A DNA stretch of 64,000 nucleotides from Symsagittifera roscoffensis (GCF_963678635.1 NC_087063.1:25364701-25428700); one strand, 5' to 3'; shown: positions 1 through 12,415, counted from the stretch's first letter. The notes: a model not told the origin generated them from the letters alone. Translations and numbers: made by a program.

Positions 1-462
1 TTTTAAATGTATTTTCATAAAGGCAGTTTTCACGTATATTAATCTGTTTGAAGCTCCGGAGGTGCGTTGCATGCTAATTATTTTATTAAGATTTTCAATT
101 TTTGTTCCAACCTCGTCGCTGAAGGTGTTTGAAAATAACTATGCCTTAGGTCCGTTCATTTTCCAGCCAATTTTGAGTACCCCAAAGAAGCCTTGTTGGA
201 GGGTCAAATGTTCATAATAAAGACAATTTGGTTTCCAAATTTAGGTTTAACATTCAAGAATTTCAAAAGGTATAAAATTTCAATATTTGAAAAAAAAGTG
301 TCGAGAAAGAATGATCTGTTTTTTTTTCGGTTTTTGGATTAATTTTCGACTGACCTCCCAAAATATGAAATTTTTCAATGTTTTTGTATTTATTTCTCGT
401 TACTATTTCAGGGTTGCTGATCTTGTTGTTATAATATTTGTTTGATTAATTTAGATATTCAG

Positions 463-1516
463 AGATAGACAGGTGGATCGTAAACATCTTTCGGCAGACA
501 GCAGTGGATATGCAGAGCAGTCAAGTACTGTCGTGTTTGAGTCATTCCAGCTGGTAAAATCAGAAGTAGTAGAGGAAGACAACAGCGAGTGTTGCTGGAA
601 GAGACATTGGTTGTCTATAAATGCTAATGGTGATAAGGGAACTAATGTGGAAAGGGAAGTGTCGGTAATGGTGAGGCATCTGACAGGTCCGATCATGTTC
701 GAAGAGTTGCTCAAGTTCAACAACACTGGAAATGTCTGTTAGTGCAAACTATTTTACCGTTTACTTTTAACCCATCACAACCGACCAAAATTTGGCGTGT
801 AAACCATTGATTTTACAACGTTCAGAAAGAACTCCGCCGTTCAGAAAGAACTCCGCCGAACAATGCCCGCGGTTTTTTACCAAACGAAATTCTAATTACC
901 TCATTCCGAACACATACAAATTTCAACAGAATTGGGCAGCGTTAAGGTAAATTTCGTTTGGTAAAAAATCGCGGGCATTGTTGGTACGGTGAAAGAGCCA
1001 ATTATCAATGGATAGATATCTCATGGCGTGATAACTGGATAATTGAATTAAAAAAGTAGCGAATGTTTGCTCTCTGTTTTTGGGTTCTGCGAGAATGATA
1101 TAGTACGGCTATTCTAGATTATTTGATAAGGATTTGACCGAAAAGAAGAGAATTTTCTACTCGAATCTAAAGACGACCTTGCTATCAAACTTGTTAGATA
1201 GATTCTAGAATCAACTGTGATCAAATATCAAATATTTCTTATTTGTATCATCCAGGAGCTAGCCCCGGTTGTGTCTTTCTGGCAAGCATTTTCGAATTAT
1301 AAAAAATTTGACATAAAGCATCTTTGATTTAGGGCTCAAAAAGTCTACTTACCCTACTCAAAAAAATCTTTTCAAATATAAAATCAAAAGTGAATTAACT
1401 GCCTTGTCGCAAGTAAATGCCAAATAATACATTCTAGGATTTGATTGTTTTTTAGGCGTTTGGCCTGCTGAGGAAGTTCTTGCCTTCTATCTTCTAAAGA
1501 GTCAAAGCAAATTCAC
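463..1516 (+). CDS. CAMKMT: CAMKMT, calmodulin-lysine N-methyltransferase, 5' exons in window
   Basis: CAMKMT uses S-adenosylmethionine to trimethylate one lysine of calmodulin in the cytosol and nucleus. Two exons are seen here. Exon A ends at 737 (donor gttagt) and reads ...FESFQL... to ...LLKFNNTGNV, which I match from memory to the human FESFNL and SFDNTGNVC segments. Its start is 463 or 455, after two possible AG acceptors. Exon B is 1456-1516 (acceptor tttttag, donor gtgagt) and reads CVWPAEEVLAFYLLKSQSKF, equivalent to human [20 protein letters not shown]. Phases fit: A ends with one base, B with two. About 30 N-terminal residues of the human protein have no counterpart, so a first exon probably lies upstream. 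With the later exons the readable protein is about 295 aa; human is 323. Exon boundaries other than the first are firm. Confidence 0.9.
859..982. repeat. Fold-back (inverted repeat) element
   Basis: Two arms of about 34 bp face each other: 859-892 (core caatgcccgcggttttttac) and about 948-982 (core gtaaaaaatcgcgggcattg). The loop is about 55 bp. Just left of the first arm, gttcagaaagaactccgcc occurs twice in tandem. It lies in the first intron seen of CAMKMT and looks like a small MITE. No coding content. Confidence 0.75.
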
Positions 1517-1572
1517 GTGAGTTCAATTCACTTGTTTTCATCGGCGTATTCTGATTGTTCATTATAATCTTC

Positions 1573-4500
1573 TCAGAAACTCTTTCTTCGGGATTTAAAT
1601 GGATCCCATTTAAGGTAAGGGTCGATGGCGTTGAGTTCACTGACCATCTCCTTCACCATTCTCTGCGTCTCTACAAGAGACGATTTGAGCTTCATATTGT
1701 CCTCGTGCAGATCTTTAATGTATTTTTCCATGGAGTCCACCTCTCGGTTTCTCTCCTCTAGTAACTCGTAATTTTGTCTAATGAGGTCTCGACAACTGTC
1801 CTGTTAATATCAACTTTTGGAAGTTATCATTGTATCTGCTTACCAATCGCACCCGTTTTGCTACTATTCAAGAAACCCCTTAGTATGTAATTTCGAGATC
1901 CTTCTAAGAATGAAAATTCATTCAAAAACTTTCTTTTTAAGTGTAACAACAAAGTGATTATCACTTAGATAGGATATCGATCGTGATAATTTTTAAGAGT
2001 CGATGAACGTAGTTTAAACTTTTATCTAGGTCCTGATGAGTTTGATGATGCTCGAATTCAAATTTCAGCGGTTTGACTTTTTCTTTCTTTTTAAGTTATG
2101 TTCAATTCCTTTCCCGATCGAAATAATTAATTTACCTTTTGATTCAGTTTTGAGATTTTTTCGAAAAACTATTCGGTGTTTTATTTGAGTTTTTTTCGAA
2201 AAACAAGTCGGCATTTTATTTGTTTAATTGCGTTAATTGACTTTTTTCCAACTCTCTGTTGGCTATGCTTTTAACTTTCATTGAACGCAATGAAAACTGA
2301 TATGTAGGTCGTGCTGTCTTTGTTTGTTTCTTTTTCAGGAAAAGTCTATAAATTGTTTTCAAGTTGAAATTTGATTTTCGCGGTTTGACGTTTGATTATT
2401 TTTTTTACGCTAGGGAGCAAATTATGTTTTAGTACAAATTTTTTTTCTGACCTAAATCGCAAATAAAACTGTTCACTTGTTTGCTGTTTTGCCTTAATCA
2501 CGATCTATAGCATTGGAAATTTCAAAGCATCTGTTCTCGGCTTTATCTGTGGCTAGTGTTTGTCATGGACTAAGCGACCGTGGCAATGTGGTTAGTGCGT
2601 GAGACTTTTAGGTTGCAGTAGTTCATAATTTCGAGTCCGAGATGTCGCCGAATTTTTACTAATTCGAGACTTAATTTTTACTTTTTCTTTTTGAATTTTT
2701 TAGAACTCTAGGAGCTGCTTTTTTCGTGTTCTCTCTAGTGTTTGCGAAGCGCAGCTTCGCCTGTGTAAAATTCTTTCCAACCAGTAATGAATCCTCCATT
2801 TATTTGAGTCATCCCTCAATCAACAATCCATTCAACCAGCCACGCCGCCATCCATTTGTGCATCCACGCAACCATACATCCAGCTATCTATTGTGCCATT
2901 TCATCAATTTATCCGACCAACAAATTAAGCATTCAGGCTTCTAGTCCATTTAACGAACCAGCCATTCATCGAACCATTCGTTTATCCTACCATTCATCAT
3001 TTCATCCAACCGGCTATCAATCCGGCCATCTAACCAGCAATCTGTTGATCTAGAAATCCATCCAATCAGATAACCAACCATTCATTCATCCGCCTATCAG
3101 TCTAGCCATTCATCAAGCCATCCATACACTCAATCACTCATCCTTCGATCCAGCTTTTCATACATACATCCAGCCATCCATTCATACATCCACGGTTGAC
3201 CATTCATCCAATCTTTTTTTTGTTTAGGTTAATTGGTGTCATTTTTTGATGAGCAATTTTAGTTGGTGGGCCTGCTAGTAATTGTTGAAAAAATATTGAT
3301 TTTTCGGATTTGTGGTTTCCGTCCTACTTTCGTCTGCTGATTTTTGAAATGCAATTTATATCTGGTAAGCTAGTCAAGCTGTTTTTTCAAAGCTCGTGTG
3401 TTTATAATTTTCCAATCAATTTTTTTTCTGTTTTAATTAAAAATTGCTCTATAGTTTTTGTACCAGCTTCAATTTTTAATAATTTTTTAATGATTTTTTG
3501 TTGTTTAAATGGGTTCTGCTTGTGTTTTATTGCCTGAAACAATTTATGTTCCACAGTTTCTAAGGCGAATTGTTTTTTGCCTGTCTTACGAGGGTTGGGT
3601 CACGAACCTTTTTTTTTCTAATCTAGCTCGCAAATGAAAGTGTTCATTACTAGTGTTCACTTATATTGTGGTTTTTTGCTATAATCACATCTGTAGCATT
3701 AGAAGTTTCATAGCATCTGTTCTATGCTTTATTTAATCCGAGACGTAGCCATTTGAACTGATTCGAGGCTTATTTCTACTTTTTCCTATTGCATTTTATC
3801 AAGCGGCTTTTTGTCGTGTTCTCGCTAGTAATTGCGAAGCTCAGCTTCTCTGTATAAAATTCTTTATTGAAAACTTTTATAGGTTGAATGTATTTTGTGG
3901 TTACAGTTTCGTTTAAATTTTGTCTGCTAGCTTGCAATGCTATTTGTGCTCCGCTTCGCCTTTATTCTTAAAAGTGTAACGGCTCAGTTATACTCGCTTA
4001 AAAATTAATTTCAGGTGGGATCAAATTTTACTCTAGAAACAATGCATAAATAACGTATTTTTTGGATAACGTGGTTTCAACTAAATTACTATATTTTTGT
4101 ATTCAAAAAGCCTCTTGTTCTTGAAATTTTGATTGAAGCACAAAGTTATGCGATAACAAATTTGAAAGTAATGAAAAAAATGGTATTTTTTACTATCCTC
4201 TTTTGAAAGTTCAATGTTTGAATTTTTGTTTCGTTTGACTAGGATTTGTTGTGGAAGATGTATTAGTTTCATTTAAAAAAATTAGATTTCAAAATTTCGT
4301 ATCATTATGCTGTCGTTTTTGACTGTTCATATTTTTAAATGTGTTTTACATTGATTTTAAAATTCTGGCTCGGAAGGGTATTGCAATCATCGAGTATTAA
4401 TATTTTGTCGGATATACGTGGCTTACAGGTTTTGCGCATCATTTTTCAAAATTTTTAACTGTAATTTTTTTTACATTCATGATTTGTGTTAAGATTTACA

Positions 4501-7500
4501 TGCACATTTTGAGTTCAATTCAATATCATCTGCAAACAGTTAAATAAATTGTGCTCTCCAATTATGAAATGGAAATCGAGCTGAAAAACGTCAGCGACTT
4601 CTAGTTTCGATAGTAGACTTTATTTTCAGATTTCCCAGCGGGTCGAAAAATCTAAACCTTGATCCAGTTTTCTCACAATGGTTAAATTATTTTTTAAAAG
4701 TGTCAAAAATAATCTATTGTATATTTAAATGCGTGCTTCATTATATTAAGAGTAATGAACATAATGAAGACTCTTTTATAGGTTTTGCTTATTTTTTTTT
4801 CAGTATGTTTTTTTTTCAGTTCAAAATATTGATGCACTTAGTTATATATGCATTTTTTGAGTTCAATTGAAATGCATCTGCTAAAAGTGACGTAAATAGC
4901 ACTCTCCAAATACAAACGTGCAAATGGCGCAAAAATTCGTGAACGATTTCTAGTTTCGAAAATGGAATTTAATTTTTAGATTTCCAGCGAAATAAAAAAT
5001 TTACCTGTTGATCCAGTTTTCTCAGGTTGGCTTAATGTTATCAAAAAAGCGCGAATCATAAAAATTTAAATAGCTTTTTTGTCAATGTGTCAAGTCAAAC
5101 GCGCTCAAATAATTTATAGATAAACGGATAGATATAAAAGACGGATGAGCCCATCTTTACACTACCCTAAAATGAGCTGCCAAACTTGCCACACTTCAAA
5201 GAATTCCCTTTGTTCATCTGTTAAAATGCCAATATTTTGCAACGGTTAAAATGTTAACTAAAGTTGACGTTTTAGAATCCGTAGGAGCGCCAATGATTTG
5301 GTACTACATTTTTCGTATGTTCCTATATTTTTCGTATATATGACAAATTTCAAACTAGCAACCTATGACGGGGTGCTGTTAGGTTTCTCCCAGGGGCTGT
5401 GAATTTGGCCTCCAAATATGAATATCCAAATCCTTCTAATTTACGAGATACGCTAGTTTTTAATGATTTAGTTCCATTTAATTCCATTTAATTTAGAGAA
5501 AAAACTGCACAAAATTTGAAAGATTACCCTTGAGTTAATGCCAGGGTACTCAAAGGCGTTGTAAAATCTTACCTCCTGATATAACTGACAAAGGCTTAAA
5601 ATCGAGATCTGATGTTTTTCTTATAGTATTCTAAAAGCCTAAATTACGAAATTTCACAATTGAAATTTTCGACTTTTGAGGAGTGCTGTCAGGGGTTGCA
5701 AGTATTGCCACTTAATATGATTGGTCAAATCTTTTTTGTTTTTTTTCTAAGTGTGAAGTTCCCATGATTTTTGGAATTTTTAAAATAAGTTGAATAAAAC
5801 AATTGTCACCAAGTTTGAAATTCTGACGGGACTATCACTGCTGACTTTTAACCAAAGGTAGTTTTGTTGCTTTTTTTCTGGCTAAATTTGAAATTTCAGT
5901 TCATTAATTTGCTGAAAATTAGGCAACTTAGGCTCTTTTTTACTGAAATGGAAATCACGCGAAAAAACGTAATTAACACCTGGTTTTGAAAGTGGATTTT
6001 AGATGTAACCTTTCACAGCGGAATACAAATCAGCTATGGATCCAGTAAAATCGTCTGCCGTGTATTGTTATTGAAATGGCCATGTCTGTTGGCTATTTTT
6101 GTTGCTATTTCGAAGTCATCGATAGATTTTTTTCCTTCTACAGCTTCCTTGAAACTTGAAAAACTAGTGGATCGTTTTTGTGAAATTGTAATACTTAGTA
6201 TGTGATAGACCGGTAGTCGTTTATCTTTTGTTTTTGTTTCGCTAGTGATGCGATGCTCAGATTTGCCTCTGTGGATTAAATATCAAAGTCAAAGATCATT
6301 TTCACATAAATTAGAAAGGGAGAGATTGTTTTCATCTTTAACTGTGACCAACGGTCAATTTTTTTGTAGTTGATAAGTGTCAGCGTAGATAGTTTTTAAT
6401 TTTGAGCTCATTATGTATTTGCGCTTGAATCGTTTGATATGTAATGAGCCTCAATCTTTCGATTTTTCGCGATCGCTTTCAAACGTACAGTTTTTTTTTT
6501 CCGTAAAAAGACCTATTTTTGGCATTCTGGCATGTTTTGCTTTATTTTGGCACGATATGTAAGATGAATATAATCTTTTCAAAATTTATTTCAGATTAAA
6601 CACATAAGACTGAGAAGCTGCCTATTTTTAAGGGTGAAAAATAAGGGAGTGAATTTAGGAAGACTGAGCCTTGAAAATTGAATCAATTTTAATTACCCTG
6701 AAGTTGTACTTCTCCTTTGAGATATGAGCCGACATTTGTCTGTTCATTTTGTACGCCTGTTGGAACAAAAATAGCTGGTGGTCTTTCTCCACATCCAGCA
6801 TAATGTCAGCCGCATCAGCCACCGGCTGTCCACTGTACTTCTCACACAGCCAGTCTATTGAGTCCCGGAACTCCCGCTCGTTGTTCATTGTCTTCTGGAT
6901 TTTTCTCAAATCCTCCTTGATTTCGTCTATAAGCATCGATTTCTCCCGTTTTTCCTAAAACTGAGGATTGAGAAGTTGTTGGAGCGAATCTGTAACTACT
7001 CTTGAAGTTCGATTATTGCTAACTGCTGATTAAAATTATTTTGGCTAGCTTTGTTCATTGGCTTTAGTTTTGCAATAATTCTCACTTAGTGTAGCTGAGT
7101 GCATGGGCGGATTTACGGGACCCCCCCCCCCCATCTCAGGGATTCGACCCCCTGCCGACCCAAAGGGTCCCCTCTTTGTACTATTTTAGGATATACATTT
7201 TTGGCTGACGGACCCTAAGATTTTCTAAAGGCGCCTATATTGAATAATTATGAGGGGAAGCGCGCGCAATGTGGAAAATCCTCCTCCCCCACGAGAAAAT
7301 CCTAGATCCGCCCCTGGCTGAGCGCGTTGAAAAAACTAGCAGACTTAACTAAATCTCGCATTCAATTTGATCAATGTATTCATTCAATTGTTATACATTT
7401 TATTGTTTCTGGATTGTTATATGGTCCCTCAGCCTAGAGCAACAAGCTTGGAAACTGGCAAGCGTCGAACTACCAATTTCTAGGTCGGATGGCTTCCAAT

Positions 7501-10500
7501 GTCATCCACCTCTTTAAGGCGGGAACGGCTGCGGCAAAATAGATGACCTCTCTCCCACTCCTCTAGAAGGCCCTGCAGTGAATTGGGTCGGGAGCTACAA
7601 AAATGCCAACCTTAGTAAGAGTGACTTGGTTCTGTTCGAGTGTGCGGATAGCTTGATTGTGTTCAGCCTCCTCCACTCCGTCCTCTCTTCTCTTCTCGGC
7701 TACCTGTCTGCTCACAGCGTACACCTGGTCCAATGCCTCTCTGTACATCACAGTAGTCTTGTCCTCGTACTCCTTTTCAATCGACTCCAACTCGTCCTTC
7801 AGTCCTATTGCAGACACATTTGTTTTTGCTCATCGAAGGTTGCAAACATACTTATTTATCTTTGACGAAAGGCTCATTTTTTCTTTCGTGTCGAGTGGAG
7901 TATTTTGCTGTTTCTTTTGCTAACGAGCGTGTATTCTCGAGTGCGGTGAAAATTTTAGTGTCGGGAGGGAGAAAGAATCGTTGGACTTGATGGTCGGCCT
8001 AATTTTTGCCGGCATAAGTTCCAAAGCATAGGTTTTTCTGATTTAAGTTTTTTTAAATTGAAAGTCGTATTGTAGTTTTGTAATTATACCTTTACCAATT
8101 TTGATTGATTGCCATTGAACAAAATGAAGACATTTATATAGCTCGTGTTGGTTTATTTTTTGTGTTTTTTACAAAAACTTCAAGCTTACGTTTTAATTTT
8201 TACTGTTTGACTTTTGAGTTTTTTTAAATTCAATTCAAATTCATTTGATTAAAAAAGTATTTTTTTGCTCTCTCATTACGACACCTCAAATGGCGTTATA
8301 GTGACGCTTTTTTTGATTACTGAGTCTGCATTGCTGATTTAAATTATCCTGACAAAACGCACAAAACCTGACAACTGAAAATTTGTTTTTTTTTCGAACT
8401 GGGTTGATTTAAGACGAAAAACGATGAAGACAGAATTTGCTTAAAGTTCAGCAGAATGAATATGATATATTTCGTTTTGCGAAATGAGGACCCGAATTTT
8501 TACCCCAAAAATGAATTATTTTTAAGGTTCGATGAACGTAGTTCAGACTCTTATATAGGGGATGATGATTTGTTTTATTTTTTTTTCAGGAAAAGTCTTA
8601 AAATTCGTTCACGCTCAATTGAACTTTTTTGTGGTTTGACTTTTGATTTATTTAAAGTTTAGTTCATTTCTTAGAAAGATGGCAACCTCTACTATCGAGC
8701 AGCAAAAGTGTAAAGGTCACAAAAACGTGATCGACTTTTAGTTTTGAAAGTGGAATTAATTATATTTTACCTTTGATACAGTTTTCTCAAACTTTAGTTA
8801 ATATTTATCAAAAAATTGCCGATCATAAGTGTTCTAGAAATTTGAAGATTTTAAGGCTATTTTTTTAAAATTTGAAATTCGAAAGTTGAGGTTGTTCAAA
8901 AAAGGCCAATATTGAAAAAATATTGATTTTTTAGTCAATCAAAAATTACGCTGAAACTACCGGGTCAATTACTGTGACAAGAATTATATCAAATTGAGCC
9001 TCCTATAGAATCCAGCAAATTTAAGAAAAGTATAAACTCCAATAAAACGTATAAATGAATTAAAACGTATAAATTAAAGCAATTTTACTGTTTAGAATAC
9101 CAGTTTTTTATTTGAAAATAATTTTAAAACGCTTTGCTTAAACAGTTCAAGATAATATCTTTTTAAAGTTTGTTAGGCTCTATAAGAGGCTCATTTTGAT
9201 ATAAGTTTGTCTTTAATTAACCCAGTAGTTTCAGAGTAATTTTTTATTGAATAAAAAGCCAAAAGTTAATAAATTTTGGGCCCGAATTTCGAAATTAGCG
9301 CATATTGGTTCTGCTAAAATTTTAAACAAGCAGTGTATTCAATATTTTGTCTTAAATCATCCCAGTTTGAGAAAAAAACGCTTGTTTAGTTTCAATTGTG
9401 TGTCTTTTGTCCGGATACATTAAATCTGCACTGTATAATCAGAAAGTTAAACAGTAAACAGAAGTTTTTTTTCAGATTTTTTTTTGGTTATTTAAAATGT
9501 TCTATCGGCAAGGAAGCGACAAATGAAGCTTCCGATACTAATTTAACCGAAATAAACCTAAGTTTTGCTCTTTTTCTTTCCCTCCGGCAGCGAGTTTTTT
9601 CAATTGATTTTTGTTCACATTGTTTGATAGTTACAAAAATTGGCATGCAGACTAATTAGGCTGTGGCAAACATAAGGAAAGAAGTAATTTTTAAAATCTG
9701 GAATAAGAAAACGGCGGACTGGTCGGGGGGTTTATTTTCTGGCAATTTTGGTATCTCAACTGATATTTTAAAAACATGCTTTCTCATTTCCTAATACCAA
9801 CACCTAATCTCGAGGTCTGGTTATATCGCCCACAACATCTGGTCTTCACGGCCTAAGTTAAATGCAAAAAAAAACTTTTGTAAGCCTGCTCGCTCTCAAA
9901 AATTTCAAACCTGATTTTTTTTCAATACCGCGGCAACATTTTGAAACTTTTTTGATTTCATTTGAATCACAACTGAAAGGGCTTTGACTTGATAAATCAC
10001 TTTACCGATTTTGATGATAACACTTGCGAGAAACATTTTTCCCGTACTTAACTTTGTTCACAGCATGTTGAAATGCTAATCAGTATGTTTTATACCTGTT
10101 GCATGGTCTGTGTACCTCTGCATGGTTAAGTAATAGCATGGTTAAGTTATTGGTTGCCTATAGTTTTTCAAAAGTAAATTCAAAATGTGGGACAGATTTT
10201 TGGCAATTGTTCGGCTTTAATTCTGTCGGCTTGTTTTCCTAATGTTCATATTACCCATGCGATAAGCAAGATTATTGCAATCTTGTACTAGATTTTTTCC
10301 CGTAACTAATTTTGAGCATAGATTGGTCTAAATTAGAAATTGTAAATTTAGGTTCAATTCTTGATCATTTCCTTTTTTTATGTGTATCCGGCACGCAACA
10401 AACGCCTGCGTCAACAAATGTCCTGGGTTTGAACCTGACAGGACCTGTTTTTTTTCAAATAAAAAAATTTCCGTTTCAAAAAAATTGTCGGCACATCATT

Positions 10501-12001
10501 TTGTTAATATTTTGTCGGCTTAGTTCTCAAATTGTAAAATTGTTGTTTTTTTAATCGATTTTAACAATATACTTGCTTTTAGTGTTTTGCTTTTAGATGT
10601 AGCTCTGATGTTTGTAATTTTAGTAACCTTGACTTCTTATTTTTTTTTGCTTTAAAACTTTATTCTGCCAAAATGGTTGATACAGCTCTGTAAATTGTTT
10701 TTTTTTCCAGACAATTTTGATTAAAAAATTTCTGTCTGCTAGTTTTTGCTATGTTTTTGTTGTGTATCAAGTTTTCTGCGGTTTAATTTCCGAATTCGGT
10801 CTTGCATTAACTACATAAAAAGCAATCGTAGACAATATATAAACAGTACGTTTTGGTCGATTTTCTGTTTATTGGCTGTCGGTTTTAATTTTGTTTGTCG
10901 TTTTTCTACCTAATATTTTGTTTTCTACGAATTTTCGGTTTTTAAGGATCGAATAGACTCTGATCTATTTTTCGAATGGTCAAAATCAAATGCACAAGGT
11001 TGTCTTGAAAGAAATTGGGCTCTTTTCCAGTCCCCCCCCCCCCCTTCAAACTCATTTTTGAAAAGCTTATTTAACGTTGTCATAATGCAATGAAAATTGG
11101 CATGGTGAACAAATTGACAATTATAAACAGATTTGCTCTTCATACTTTACATCGTAACATTACGCATTTAGCCGTAAAAACACGTAAAACGAACATAAAA
11201 ATCGATATTTTGAAAGGTGGGGGAGAAAGTGGAAAAGAGCCAGAAATTGAATAAATTTAATCATGAAAAAAAAGTGCGTTTTTTTTTCGTTTTTGAAGTT
11301 TTTTTTTAGTTCATTGTATCAATTTTTTCTTCTCGAAGTTTTTTTGCTATCTCTTCAGTGTCATGCTGTTTTAATCAGCTCAGCTTCGCCTCTGTGTTGT
11401 TCGTGGTACCTGATTTCGTACGGAAAACAAAAAAAAACAGAAAAAACTGGAATACAAGAAGACAAAATTATATCCCCGTTTTCAATGGACGGAAAAACAG
11501 AATATCAGGCTCTTTTCCACTACACTGCCCACATGTAAATTTCAGTTCGAAAACTAATTTATACGTTAGTTATGATGCAATGAAAATTTGCATGGTGAAC
11601 ATACTAACTATTGTGAAAACATTTGCTGTTCATACCTTTCATCGTTAACATCACGCATTCAGCCATAATAAAACGTAAGACAACTGTAGAAACTGAAAAT
11701 TTGATAAGCGAAGGGGGGGGGGGGTCTCGGAGTGGAAAAGAGCCTAATCTCAGGTCGCTACTCAAGTATCCCAGAATTTTTGATTCTCATATCCAATCTT
11801 TGTTTTGCAGTGAGATTGGGGTAAAAAGGTTCTTTGTTTCCAACCTTCTTCTAGTTGCAACTGCAGCTCCTCTGCCTCTTTCAGTTCCAATTCTAACTCC
11901 TCTTTCTCCTGGAACAGTCTGATGACGTCACGCATAGTAGACGCCTGCTGGCCATGTCCGGCCACATTGACGTTGTTATTGTTATTGTGTGCCATGGACA
12001 T
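1573..12001 (-). CDS. Nested four-exon gene, coiled-coil protein of 278 aa, family not recognised
   Basis: The gene lies wholly inside CAMKMT intron 2, on the opposite strand. Exons are 12001-11845, 7804-7611, 6954-6697 and 1800-1573 (157, 194, 258 and 228 nt). All have AG/GT borders and compatible phases (1, 0, 0), and sum to 279 codons with a TGA stop. The start is the ATG at 12001 in accaaaATG; a second in-frame ATG is two codons on. The N-terminus has a run of five Asn, then MRDVIRLFQEKEELELELKE and long Glu/Lys-rich heptad stretches typical of coiled coil. Exon 4 reads ELLEERNREVDSMEKYIKDL and ends WDPFKSRRKSF. I see no signal peptide, membrane segment or enzymatic motif. Regular spacing of charged and hydrophobic residues, no stops and phase-matched exons argue for a live gene, perhaps cytoskeletal or ciliary (inference). 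Its stop is only 57 bp from the CAMKMT exon B donor. Confidence 0.85.
1990..2780 (+). repeat. Composite AT-rich repeat copy with tRNA-like segment and GCGAAGC hairpin
   Basis: The copy shows the modules of a family found throughout the window, in order: agagtcgatgaacgtag (1998), aactctctgttggctatgc (about 2250), a block with cctaaatcgcaaataaaact (about 2452), a tRNA-like segment (about 2573-2650, gtggttagtgcgtgagact) and gcgaagcgcagcttcgcc (2744-2761), which folds as a short stem. No reading frame spans it, so it is non-autonomous. Confidence 0.6.
2790..3215. repeat. Degenerate CATC/CCAT-rich simple repeat
   Basis: About 420 bp is built from variants of catccatccattcatcc and accagccattcatc, with heavy point divergence. 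The short frames across it (rich in His, Pro, Ser and Ile) are by-products of the repeat and not genes. It sits directly after a composite repeat copy. Confidence 0.8.
3600..6650 (+). other. Intronic repeat-rich stretch without genes
   Basis: Another copy of the block seen at 2445-2780 lies at about 3618-3865, including a mutated gcgaagc stem near 3832. Copies of the short cassette containing acgtgatcgacttctagttt and tgatccagttttctca are at about 4590-4720 and 4925-5060. I see no coding potential on either strand from 3.9 to 6.6 kb. Confidence 0.6.
7102..7316 (-). mobile_element. hAT-type MITE, CAGGGGCGGAT family
   Basis: The termini are catgggcggatttacgg (left) and ctagatccgcccctg (right), inverted repeats of each other. 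The flanks gctgagtg (7094-7101) and gctgagcg (7317-7324) are an 8-bp target duplication with one mismatch, as hAT transposases make. Internal gcgcgcgc and the 'gaccccctgccgaccc' block match the larger copy at 37653-38010 in reverse orientation. No coding capacity. It lies in intron 3 of the nested gene, between exons 3 and 2. Confidence 0.85.
7900..10980 (+). other. Intronic stretch without genes, composite-repeat cassettes
   Basis: Modules of the composite repeat appear at about 8529-8610 (cgatgaacgtagttcagact) and 8690-8890 (aaaaacgtgatcgactttta, then tcaaa/gttaat blocks). A gcgataagcaagattattgc module lies at 10260. I see no gene, RNA or structured element in the rest. Confidence 0.55.
11018..11241 (+). 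mobile_element. hAT-type MITE, GGCTCTTTTCC family, copy 1
   Basis: The element starts ggctcttttccag and ends gtggaaaagagcc, so its terminal inverted repeats are at least 11 bp. A perfect 8-bp duplication, agaaattg, flanks it at 11010-11017 and 11242-11249. A run of 13 C follows the left end and a G-rich block precedes the right end. It lies in intron 1 of the nested coiled-coil gene. Confidence 0.92.
11508..11744 (+). mobile_element. hAT-type MITE, GGCTCTTTTCC family, copy 2
   Basis: The ends are ggctcttttccac and gtggaaaagagcc. The flanking octamers gaatatca and taatctca match at six of eight bases, which suggests an older insertion than copy 1. The interior shares atgatgcaatgaaaatttgc and catggtgaac with copy 1, and a run of 12 G lies near the right end. 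Confidence 0.88.
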
Positions 12002-12415
12002 TTTGGTCACGTGATTATCGCGACGTGACTGTGATAACCAGATTAAGATCTTTCCTTGATCTCCCCTGAAGTCAAGATCCAACCTCACCCAAATTTAACT
12101 GTGTGTACCCATTTAGAAGGAGCTGAATTATTGATTCTTTTCTTACAGTAAATTTTAAAAGTTGGAATTAAGTTGTATGGCATGAAAGTGTAGGAGTCAC
12201 GGCGATTTGACCTATTGACTCACGGAACTGAGGGTGCAAAAGGCGGGGGTTTTATTTCTGAGGGAGGAGGTGCGTCCTCCCCCACCTGCATCCGCAACTG
12301 ATTCTAATATTTAATTCATATTTATCGTGATCTAATCTGGTTATCACTTGTTGGGATGGAGTGTTATTTACTCCAGTCATCTTCTAGTCAAATATTCAGT
12401 GGGTTATGTCTTTCC

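Noticed and set aside
2790-3215. CRISPR-like or satellite array with regular spacing
   Set aside because: The units are short, irregular CATC variants without constant repeat-spacer structure; it is degenerate simple sequence.
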